A stretch of 64,000 nucleotides of DNA from CAZGKW01 sp964526295. GTDB taxonomy: Bacteria > Planctomycetota > Phycisphaerae > FEN-1346. Position numbers and translations under genes: made by a program. This document shows positions 7,703 to 15,398 of the stretch, piece by piece; the first letter of the stretch is position 1, and every line of letters starts with the position of its first letter. The stretch lies in assembly GCA_964526295.1 (NCBI GenBank), contig CAZGKW010000006.1:93294-157293 (forward strand), given 5' to 3'. The notes below the pieces were generated by a model, which worked only from the letters and a program-made list of their open reading frames with translations, was not told where the DNA came from and ran no database searches.

Positions 7703-9477
7703 GCGAAGGAGCCGAACCCCGGGGCCGCGGCGAACGCATCCGGAACGCCATCGGCATGGGCATCCTGCTCCTGGCTTTCGCCTGGGCCGTCATCCACGTC
7801 ACCTACCAGGCGTTCTGGCTGGCCGGCGACACGACCATCACGGGCGACAAGCGGATCATCCGCTTCGTCCACTGGCAGCTCGAGGGCGGCATCGTGGAGG
7901 CCCTCGACGACGCCTGCGAACTTTACGAGCAACTCCACCCGGACGCCGACGTCCAGCAGATCGAGGTCCCCGAACGGGCCTACGTCCAGTGGGTGCGGAC
8001 CCAGCTCGTCGGGCGGACCGCGCCGGACCTGATTGAGAGCCGGTTCCAGGACACCCTGATCTCCCGCTATTTCGTGCCCATCACGAACCGCGTCGCACAG
8101 CCCAACCCGTATAACGCGGAGGAATGGGACCGGCGGCTGGTGAAGCTCCTGGGCGACGACCCGGCAGGGGTGGACGACCTCGGCGAGCTGGAAGGGGTCC
8201 CCTGGCGTGACACGTACGTCGACAACATGGAGGGCGGGTTCCGCTGGCAGCTTCAGGACTACTACTTCATGCCCCTGTCGGTCTTCACCATCCGGATCTT
8301 CGCCAACCGCGACCTCCTGGAGACGGTCGCCGGAGACCTCCTGGAGAACCCCGAAACGGGCGAGATCGAAGGGCCGACGGACCTGGCGACCTTCTTCGAG
8401 GTCTGCGAGCGGATCAAGGCGTACCGCGGGGAGGAGGGCGAGCGCTACATCCCCATCGCCGGCAGCGACTACGTGGCCAACGTCTTCAACGGCCGGTACC
8501 GGACGATGTGCACGTGGAACCTCCGCGACAAGCTTGACCTGAACGAGAATGGGGGGGTCTCGAACGGTGAACGGCTCCTGGTGACGGCCCGGGGCGGCGT
8601 GGACCTGGCAACCGACCCGACGGTCGAGGCCCACCACAAGCTGATGTACCGCATCTGCCGGCAGTTCAACCCCGGGTTCATGAACGCCAAGCGGGAAGAC
8701 TCGGTGTTCATGTTCGCCCAGGGCAAGGCCGTCATGATGGCCACCGGGAGCTGGGAAGCCGGCACGATGCAGAAGCAGGTCTCGGGCCTGTTCGACATCA
8801 TGGTGTTCGACTTCCCCATCCCGAAGCCGGGGCAGCCCTACAGCGACATCATCCAGGACCGGCCGTCGGAGGCCGGAGAGAAGTCGGGCTTCCCCATGGC
8901 CCTGACGCGGTTCAGCAAGCATCCCGACCTGGCTGTCGACTTCATGCACTTCCTGTCGAGCCGGCGGGTCAACGAGTGGCTGAACGGGCGGTTCCGGTGG
9001 TTCCCGGCGGTCCGGGGGGCCCGGGTCGATCCGGTCCTGGAGGCGTTCAAGCCGGAGGTCGCGGGCATCTACGGCGTCTTCAACTACCACTTCGAGGGGA
9101 CCACCAGGCTGGCCTACCAGCAGCAGTTCCAGAGCTTCGTCCTGACGAACCCGGACCCGAAGGTGCCGTTCGAGGACTTCCTGGGCCGGCACTACCGGGA
9201 CTTCATCCAGATGTTTGTGCAAGACTACAACAAATATGCCGTCCCGGATTTCCGCAAGCTGAGGGACGATTCGTACTCGGCGGCGGCCCAGACCGAGATG
9301 CTCCTGGCCCAGGCCCGGGTACGGGTGATGCGCGAGGGCCTGCGGCCGAGGCACCAGCGCGACCTGGTGGCGCTGGTGTGGGGCCAGGTCCGGCGGATCG
9401 CCGAACGCAGCCAGAACGCCGTGTACCTGGAGGAGGCCGAGAAGGCCTTCGCCGAGCGGCGGAGGCAGGCCGAATGA
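7699..9477 (+). CDS. ABC sugar transporter, membrane-anchored solute-binding protein
   Basis: A family 1 extracellular solute-binding protein of 592 residues. An N-terminal transmembrane segment (about residues 17-36, MGILLLAFAWAVIHVTY) acts as an uncleaved anchor in place of a lipoprotein signal. The binding fold begins at IIRFVHWQLEGGIVEAL and includes family phrases such as FAQGKAVMMATGSWEAG and SGFPMALTRFSKHPDLAVDFMHFLSS. At almost 600 residues it is longer than the usual 400-450. The extra length is a C-terminal helical part (after about residue 480). The start overlaps the TPR gene and the stop overlaps the first permease (ATGA at both), so the cassette is tightly coupled. The ligand is unknown; an oligosaccharide is likely from context. 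Confidence 0.9.
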   Translation: MSEGAEPRGRGERIRNAIGMGILLLAFAWAVIHVTYQAFWLAGDTTITGDKRIIRFVHWQLEGGIVEALDDACELYEQLHPDADVQQIEVPERAYVQWVRTQLVGRTAPDLIESRFQDTLISRYFVPITNRVAQPNPYNAEEWDRRLVKLLGDDPAGVDDLGELEGVPWRDTYVDNMEGGFRWQLQDYYFMPLSVFTIRIFANRDLLETVAGDLLENPETGEIEGPTDLATFFEVCERIKAYRGEEGERYIPIAGSDYVANVFNGRYRTMCTWNLRDKLDLNENGGVSNGERLLVTARGGVDLATDPTVEAHHKLMYRICRQFNPGFMNAKREDSVFMFAQGKAVMMATGSWEAGTMQKQVSGLFDIMVFDFPIPKPGQPYSDIIQDRPSEAGEKSGFPMALTRFSKHPDLAVDFMHFLSSRRVNEWLNGRFRWFPAVRGARVDPVLEAFKPEVAGIYGVFNYHFEGTTRLAYQQQFQSFVLTNPDPKVPFEDFLGRHYRDFIQMFVQDYNKYAVPDFRKLRDDSYSAAAQTEMLLAQARVRVMREGLRPRHQRDLVALVWGQVRRIAERSQNAVYLEEAEKAFAERRRQAE

Positions 9478-10889
9478 AGATCGTTACGTTCAAGCAGCTC
9501 CGGCACCGCTGGCCGCTGTATCTGCTGGTCCTTCCCGCGCTGACGTTCATCTGCACCTTCTCCTACTTCCCCGCCGCCAGCGCCATCTACCACTCCCTCT
9601 ATCGCTGGGACGGCGACGAGATCGAGGTGTACGTCGGCCTGGAGAACTTCCGGGAGGCGCTCGGGGACCGCCGGCTGCACAGCGCGTTCGGGACGGTCCT
9701 CATCCTGATCGTGGCGAACCTGTTCAAGATGGTCCCGTCGATCGTCACCGCCGTCATGATCCACCGGATGATCAGCGAGCGGGCCCGCTACATCTACCGG
9801 GTCCTGTTCGTCATCCCGATGATCATCCCGGCGATGGTCTGGCTGCTGCTGTGGAAGTTCTTCTACGACCCGTACTTCGGGCCGCTGAACCGTCTGCTGA
9901 ATGCGACCGGCCTGATGCGGTTCCTGGAATGGCTGAACTCGCCGAACTACGGCCTCCCGTGGCTCGCGGGGGCGGCCGCACCGATCCGCGAGTCGAGCAT
10001 CGACATCGTATTCGGGAGCGTGCCGCTGATGATCCTGGCCGGGGCGGGCATCCTCATACTGCGGATGCGGGAGGACCCCGGCTGGCGGGGCCAGCTCTGG
10101 CTGGCGGTCCGCGCCGCAGGATTCGCCCTTCTGGCCTTGGCCATCATGGGCGCCCTGGGGCCCATGTGGGCAGCGATGCGGCAAGCCGTCCGGGCCGAGT
10201 CGGTCGAGGCGGGCGTCCGGACCGCGGCCGACGGCCTGGGCAAGGAGCTGGCGGACCACCCCGAGCTGATGGCGCTCTGCGCGCTGGCCGCCGCGACGAT
10301 CGTCCTGCGTCGGTTCCGCCTCCTCGGCGATGGGCTCAAGTGGCTAGGGGGCATTCTCCTCGTCGGAGGGGTCGTCGTCTACCTGACCACCATGTGGTGG
10401 ACCGAGCCGACCGATGCGTTCCAGCGGATCGGAGGCGAGCCCCCGACCCCCGCCTGGCTCGGCCACCAGGACCTGATGCTCCCGGCCTTCATCTTCTGGG
10501 GTTTCCCCTGGGTGGCCGTCGTCTCGGTGCTCATCTACCTCTCGGGCCTGGGGAATATCGACCAGAGCATCTACGATGCGGCCGAGATCGACGGATGCGG
10601 CTGGTTCCGCAAGTTCTGGAACATCGAGCTGCCGCTCATCATGACCCAGGTCCGGCTCAACCTGATCCTGATGTGCATCGGAACCCTCAAAGCGTGGGGC
10701 CTGGTCTTTATCCTGTTCGGCGATACAGGCGGCCCGCAGGGCAAGCTGATGGTGCCGGGCCTCTATATGTTCTGGAACGCGTTCACGAACGGCCGGGCGG
10801 GCTACGGCTGCGCGATCGGCCTGCTCCTGTTCTTCGTCATCCTGGTTCTGACGATGATCAACAACCGCTACGTCCGGGTGAGCAAATGA
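9474..10889 (+). CDS. ABC sugar transporter permease, MalF/UgpA-type, with large insertion
   Basis: Inner-membrane permease of the carbohydrate-uptake CUT1 family. The N-terminal TM segment (WPLYLLVLPALTFICTFSYF) and the ATPase-contacting EAA loop (YDAAEIDGCGWFRKFWNIELP, here about residues 368-388) are clear. At 471 residues it is about 170 longer than usual. An extra segment of about residues 168-335 separates the early TM helices from the core and itself contains about three hydrophobic helices plus an Arg-rich connector. Start and stop overlap the neighbouring genes by 4 bp. The two permeases and the binding protein make a complete importer except for the ATPase. Confidence 0.88.
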   Translation: MKIVTFKQLRHRWPLYLLVLPALTFICTFSYFPAASAIYHSLYRWDGDEIEVYVGLENFREALGDRRLHSAFGTVLILIVANLFKMVPSIVTAVMIHRMISERARYIYRVLFVIPMIIPAMVWLLLWKFFYDPYFGPLNRLLNATGLMRFLEWLNSPNYGLPWLAGAAAPIRESSIDIVFGSVPLMILAGAGILILRMREDPGWRGQLWLAVRAAGFALLALAIMGALGPMWAAMRQAVRAESVEAGVRTAADGLGKELADHPELMALCALAAATIVLRRFRLLGDGLKWLGGILLVGGVVVYLTTMWWTEPTDAFQRIGGEPPTPAWLGHQDLMLPAFIFWGFPWVAVVSVLIYLSGLGNIDQSIYDAAEIDGCGWFRKFWNIELPLIMTQVRLNLILMCIGTLKAWGLVFILFGDTGGPQGKLMVPGLYMFWNAFTNGRAGYGCAIGLLLFFVILVLTMINNRYVRVSK

Positions 10890-11743
10890 CCGCCGCCACC
10901 ACCGGCTACATGAAATCGAAGTCGGCGCGAGGCCGGATGGCCGAGGTCGTCAAGCACCTGTTCGTCCTGGGCGTGCTGGTGTTCGCGTTCTTCCCGCTCT
11001 ACATGATGCTGTCGATCTCGTTCAAGACGAACCAGGCGTTCTTCCGCAACCCGTGGGTGCCGACCTTCCCGCTCCACCCGGAGAACTACGCCGCGGGCTG
11101 GGAAACGATCGGCTCGTCGATCCCGAACACGATCTTCCTGGCGCTGGTGCCGACGGCGGGGCGGCTGGCGCTGGCGGTGCTGGCGGCCTACGTGTTCGCC
11201 CGGTTCCGCCTGCCCGGCCACAACATCCTGTGGTCCGCGTTTCTGGTCCTGATGCTCATGCCGGGTGTGGCCAACCTGATCCCCCTGTTCACGCTGCTCC
11301 GGGGCATGGGGCTCCTGAACACGTACACGGCCCTGGTCCTGACGGGCACGGCGGCCGGCCAGACGTTCAATATCTTTATCTTGCGGTACTTTATCGAGGA
11401 CACGCCGGAGGACCTTTTCGAGGCCGCCGAGATGGACGGCGCGGGGTCGCTGAGGCAGATCTGGCACATCGTGATCCCGATGAACGGCTCGATCCTCGCC
11501 ACCCTGGCGTGCCTGTCGTTCATCCAGGGGTGGAACGAGTTCCTGCTGCCGCTGCTCGTGATCCGCGACCCGGAGCGGCTGCCGATCGCCGTCGCCCTGT
11601 ACCGGCTGGCCGACGCGTACGTCAAAAACTGGGGACCCATGATGTCGGCCTACACGATCGCCGCGGTGCCGCTGGTGGTCCTGTTCATCTTCACGATGCG
11701 GTTCCTGGTTCGCGGCGTGGCCGCCGGGGCCCTGAAGGGCTGA
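10886..11743 (+). CDS. ABC sugar transporter permease, MalG/UgpE-type
   Basis: Second inner-membrane permease of the importer, 285 residues, normal length for the family. Six TM segments can be traced, starting with HLFVLGVLVFAFFPLYMML. The typical N-terminal phrase SISFKTNQAFF and the EAA loop (FEAAEMDGAGSLRQIWHIVIP, about residues 177-197) are present. The ATG overlaps the stop of the first permease. No ATP-binding subunit follows; CUT1 importers often share one MsmK/MalK-type ATPase encoded elsewhere. It is the last gene of the coupled cassette. Confidence 0.92.
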   Translation: MTAATTGYMKSKSARGRMAEVVKHLFVLGVLVFAFFPLYMMLSISFKTNQAFFRNPWVPTFPLHPENYAAGWETIGSSIPNTIFLALVPTAGRLALAVLAAYVFARFRLPGHNILWSAFLVLMLMPGVANLIPLFTLLRGMGLLNTYTALVLTGTAAGQTFNIFILRYFIEDTPEDLFEAAEMDGAGSLRQIWHIVIPMNGSILATLACLSFIQGWNEFLLPLLVIRDPERLPIAVALYRLADAYVKNWGPMMSAYTIAAVPLVVLFIFTMRFLVRGVAAGALKG

Positions 11744-11889
11744 GCGGCTTCCGGCATGGGCTGCGCGATCGGTCGGGGCGCGTCCTCCTGAGTGCCGATG
11801 CGTCGGGACCGAAGGGTGCCGACCGCGCTGGCCGGACGCGGAACGCCGGGAGCCGCGTGGGGCCGCAATCCACAAGGAAGGCAGACGAC

Positions 11890-13404
11890 ATGCGTATCCT
11901 GTACCTCGACATCGACACCCTCCGGGCCGACCACCTCGGATGCTACGGCTACCTGAGGGACACCTCGCCGAACCTGGACCGGATCGCGGCCGACGGCGTC
12001 CGGTTCGACTCCTGCTACATCTCCGACGCGCCCTGCCTGCCGAGCCGGGCCAGCATGTTCACCGGCCGGTTCGGCATCCACACGGGCGTCGTGGGGCACG
12101 GCGGGTCGGCCGCCGACGTCCGGCCCGTCGGCTTCGAGCGAGGCTTCTCGACGATGGCCCAGCGCGGCGGCTTCGTGTGGCAGCTCCGCCGGCAGGGCCT
12201 CTACCCGGCCAGCGCCTCGCCCTACGCCGAACGCCACTCCGCCTGGTGGTTCTGCGAGGGCTGGCGCGAGTTCGACAACCCCGGCAAGAGCGGCGGCGAA
12301 CGCGCCGACGAGGTCGTCCCCTGGGCCCTCGACTGGATCGACCGCAACGCCGAGCGCGACGACTGGATGCTCCACGTCAACGTCTGGGACCCCCACACGC
12401 CGTACCGGACGCCGGAGGACTTCGGCGACCCGTTCGCCGACGAGCCCATCGAGGACTGGTACACCGAGGAGCTTCGCCAAGCCCAGTGGGAGGGCTTCGG
12501 CCCCGGCACGCCGCAGGAGCCCTACGGCAACTTCGGCCGCCAGTCCAAGCACCGCCGCCAGCCCACGCAGATCGCCTCGATGGACGACTACCGGATGGTG
12601 ATCGACGGCTACGACACGGGCATCCGCTACGCCGACGAGTGGCTCGGCCGCGTCCTCAACGCCCTGGCCGACAAGGGCGTCCTGGACGAGACGGTCGTCG
12701 TCATCACGTCGGACCACGGCGAGAACATGGGCGAGCTGGGCGTCATCGGCGACCACGCCGTCGCCGACCACGTCACGAGCCGCGTCCCGATGATCGTGCG
12801 GTGGCCCGGCCTCGCCGGCGGGCGGGTCGACGACGCCCTCCACTACCAGACGGACGTTGCGGCGACGCTGGTTGAGCTGGCCGGCGGCGAGGTGCCCGAG
12901 TGGTGGGACGGCCGGAGCTTCGCCCCGGCGATGCGCGACGGGCGATCCAAGGGCCGGCCGTACGTCGTCATGAGCCAGAACTGCTGGTCCTCCATGCGGA
13001 GCGTCCGGTGGGACGATCACCTGTTCGTCCGGACTTACCACACGGGCCTGAAGGACCTCCCGGCCCGGATGCTGTTCAACGTCCGCCAGGACCCGCACGA
13101 ACTCAACGACCTGACGGTCAAGCAGCCGGCCCTGGCCGACCGCGGCCAAGCCTTGCTGGAGGAGTGGGTCGCCGAGATGATGACGCGAAGCGAGTCGGCG
13201 GTGGACCCCTTGTGGCAGGTGATGCGCGAGGGCGGTCCGTTCCACACGCGGAACGCCCTGCCGATGTACTGCGAGCGGCTCCGGGCGACCGGCCGGGGCC
13301 GTCACGCCGACTTCCTGGAGGCCCACCCGACGGGACTCACCGGCCGCGACGAGGCCAAGAGCCTGGCCCGCGCCGGCGGGGCGGCCTCGGCCACGACACG
13401 CTGA
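11890..13404 (+). CDS. Type I sulfatase (formylglycine-dependent)
   Basis: Arylsulfatase-family enzyme of 504 residues that removes sulfate esters. The formylglycine motif is CLPSR with the modifiable Cys at C49. Metal-binding residues appear in YLDIDTLRADHLGC (D7, D9) and in ITSDHGENMGE. The protein starts directly with the first strand of the fold and has no visible signal peptide, so a cytoplasmic location on imported sulfated sugars seems likely. The ATG at 11890 has a good SD (aaggaagg). Its position between a sugar importer and a fucose-isomerase-like gene points to a sulfated glycan substrate. An anaerobic sulfatase-maturating enzyme or FGE is not in the window. Confidence 0.93.
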   Translation: MRILYLDIDTLRADHLGCYGYLRDTSPNLDRIAADGVRFDSCYISDAPCLPSRASMFTGRFGIHTGVVGHGGSAADVRPVGFERGFSTMAQRGGFVWQLRRQGLYPASASPYAERHSAWWFCEGWREFDNPGKSGGERADEVVPWALDWIDRNAERDDWMLHVNVWDPHTPYRTPEDFGDPFADEPIEDWYTEELRQAQWEGFGPGTPQEPYGNFGRQSKHRRQPTQIASMDDYRMVIDGYDTGIRYADEWLGRVLNALADKGVLDETVVVITSDHGENMGELGVIGDHAVADHVTSRVPMIVRWPGLAGGRVDDALHYQTDVAATLVELAGGEVPEWWDGRSFAPAMRDGRSKGRPYVVMSQNCWSSMRSVRWDDHLFVRTYHTGLKDLPARMLFNVRQDPHELNDLTVKQPALADRGQALLEEWVAEMMTRSESAVDPLWQVMREGGPFHTRNALPMYCERLRATGRGRHADFLEAHPTGLTGRDEAKSLARAGGAASATTR

Positions 13405-13462
13405 GCCTTCGAGCCTGCGCCCCCGCGACCGGGCCCCAGGGAGGCCATCTCTTCGGTTTCGC

Positions 13463-13491
13463 TTGACTTCACCACCGGACCGGGGGATGCT
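13463..13491 (+). promoter_or_regulatory. Possible promoter of the isomerase gene
   Basis: TTGACT (13463-13468), 17 bp, then GATGCT (13486-13491). The -35 is good but the -10 matches only 3 of 6 bases. It lies in the 187-bp gap after the sulfatase gene, about 100 bp upstream of the isomerase start. Confidence 0.3.
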
Positions 13492-13591
13492 GGACCTTCG
13501 GGCCGGGTCTCGGACGTGCAAGCCCGCCGGGCGCCAGGCAACGCCCGACAATGGACAATGGACCCGCGCAGGATCGAGTGAGGAGAACGCC

Positions 13592-15307
13592 GTGGCCAAG
13601 GCGAACCAGATCACCGAGACTTACGAGGGCGAGCGCCAGACCGTCACCTTCGGCGTCTGCGCCACGTGCGATCCGCGCGTGGACGAAGAGTCCCGCCAGC
13701 GGGCCGGCAACATCGTCAAGATGGTCGCCGACACGATCGCCGCCACCGTCAAGACGCCCGACGGCAAGGCCGTCGAGGTCGCCTGGACGCCCCTGCTGAT
13801 CGACGGCGAGGCCCAGGCGGACGTCGTCGCCCGCCAGTTCAAGGCGGCCGGCGTCGACGCCATCGTCTGCGCCCCGGACACGTGGGCGTTCCCGCAACTG
13901 ACGCTCATCAGCCTCCTGTCGCAGTTCCCCGACGACCTGCCGGTCAACATCACGTGCGGCAACTCGGGCCCCAAGCCGGGCGTCGTCTACGCCCACGCCG
14001 TCAATGGCGCCCTCGCCCAGGGCGGCCGGCTGGTGGCCCTGAACGTCGGCACGTGGCCCGACACGGGCATGAAGCCGAAGATGACCGACTCGACCGCCCG
14101 GGCCCTCGTCGACTGGTGCTACGCCGCCCTTACCTACGCGGGCCTCAAGGGCCGCCGGATCGTCGTCTTCGGCCACGATTCGATGGGCATGGAGACGGCC
14201 CTGGCCCACGTCATCCCGACGCGTCGGACGTTCGGCCTGGAGATCGCGCGGCTCGACATGAAACTCCTGGCGGACATGCTGACGAAGGGGGCCTACGACG
14301 AGAAGGAGCTCAAGAAGCTCCGCCGATGGATGGACAAGTACGTCGGCGACCGGCTCGAGCTGCCTTCGGAGGAGGACGGCGAGCGGTTCGACAAGGGCCT
14401 CGCCCTCTATCTCATCATGCGCGACCTCATGGCCGAGTTGAACGCCGTCGGCGGCGGGTTCATGAACCAGCTCGAGTGGGGCTCCGAGCCGCGGGGCATT
14501 CCCCTGCCGATCGCCGACGCCGCCGAGTCGCTCTTCAACTCGACGTTCGACCACTGCGGCAACAAGCCGCCCCTGCCCTTCGCCACGGAGGCCGACGTCC
14601 AGGGCGTCCTGACGATGCTGTTCATGACGTGGCTCTCGGGCGGCGAGCCGCCGCTGTTCATGGATTTCCGCAAGGTGTGGGAGCCTTGGGAGATCCAGGC
14701 CCTGGCGGAGCAGCTCGGCGTCCCGTTCGGCCCGGACGACGCCTGGGCCCGGAAGGGGTTCGTCGACGGCGACAACTCGGGCTCGGCCAGCTTCGACTGG
14801 GCCGCCAGGCCCGGCGCCTCCCGCGAGGAGGTCATGGGTAGCGTCGGCATGCCGATGGCCGAGCTGTTCTACTTCCCCGGCGGCGGCAACAGCGTCACGT
14901 TCATTACGCCCGGCGGCATCGAGGGCATCGCCGGACGGCTGGCTTACTCCAACCTCTCGGGCGCCTTCAGCCTCATCTGGGACGAGGCCGAGACGCTCGA
15001 CCTGCCCGAGCAGCTCGCCGAGGCCGTCCGCAACACCTCGACCTACACCTGGCCCCACACGTGGGTCTCGCCGAAGTACGCGTCGATGGCCGAGTACAAG
15101 CAGTTCGCCCCGGCGAACCATTTCCACATGACGTGGAACCTGGCCCCGGCCAGGCTTCAGCACTGGATGGACCTGGCCAACGTGCTGAGCGTCACGCCGT
15201 GGCAGGCCCGGCCGGGCTACATCGAGGGCACCGATCGGCCCCTGCCGCTCCTGTACCTCCTGAACGGCGGGGAAAACGAGACCAAGCTTCGCCGCGTCCG
15301 GCGATAG
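13592..15307 (+). CDS. L-fucose isomerase family protein
   Basis: A 571-residue protein of the L-fucose/L-arabinose isomerase superfamily, close to the 591 residues of E. coli FucI. The clearest match is FATEADVQGVLTM (about residues 331-343) followed by PPLFMDFR. In FucI these stretches carry the metal ligands E337 and D361. The Rossmann-like N-terminal domains contain IVCAPDTWAFPQ and RRIVVFGHDSMGMET. The expected reaction is ketose-aldose isomerisation of a deoxy sugar, but the exact sugar is not certain because family members differ. GTG at 13592 has a good SD (gaggag). The unit ends with a strong hairpin terminator at 15322. Confidence 0.8.
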   Translation: MAKANQITETYEGERQTVTFGVCATCDPRVDEESRQRAGNIVKMVADTIAATVKTPDGKAVEVAWTPLLIDGEAQADVVARQFKAAGVDAIVCAPDTWAFPQLTLISLLSQFPDDLPVNITCGNSGPKPGVVYAHAVNGALAQGGRLVALNVGTWPDTGMKPKMTDSTARALVDWCYAALTYAGLKGRRIVVFGHDSMGMETALAHVIPTRRTFGLEIARLDMKLLADMLTKGAYDEKELKKLRRWMDKYVGDRLELPSEEDGERFDKGLALYLIMRDLMAELNAVGGGFMNQLEWGSEPRGIPLPIADAAESLFNSTFDHCGNKPPLPFATEADVQGVLTMLFMTWLSGGEPPLFMDFRKVWEPWEIQALAEQLGVPFGPDDAWARKGFVDGDNSGSASFDWAARPGASREEVMGSVGMPMAELFYFPGGGNSVTFITPGGIEGIAGRLAYSNLSGAFSLIWDEAETLDLPEQLAEAVRNTSTYTWPHTWVSPKYASMAEYKQFAPANHFHMTWNLAPARLQHWMDLANVLSVTPWQARPGYIEGTDRPLPLLYLLNGGENETKLRRVRR

Positions 15308-15321
15308 TACGGGTTACCCGC

Positions 15322-15364
15322 ACGACCGCCTGCTCGAGATCGCGCGCAGGCGGTCGTCCTTTTC
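15322..15364 (+). terminator. Rho-independent terminator
   Basis: A perfect 12-bp stem (acgaccgcctgc at 15322-15333, gcaggcggtcgt at 15346-15357) with a 12-base loop is followed by ccttttcccc. It starts 15 bp after the isomerase stop codon. Confidence 0.85.
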
Positions 15365-15398
15365 CCCTCCCCGGTGGCGCGATCGAACCGAGGCCCTC

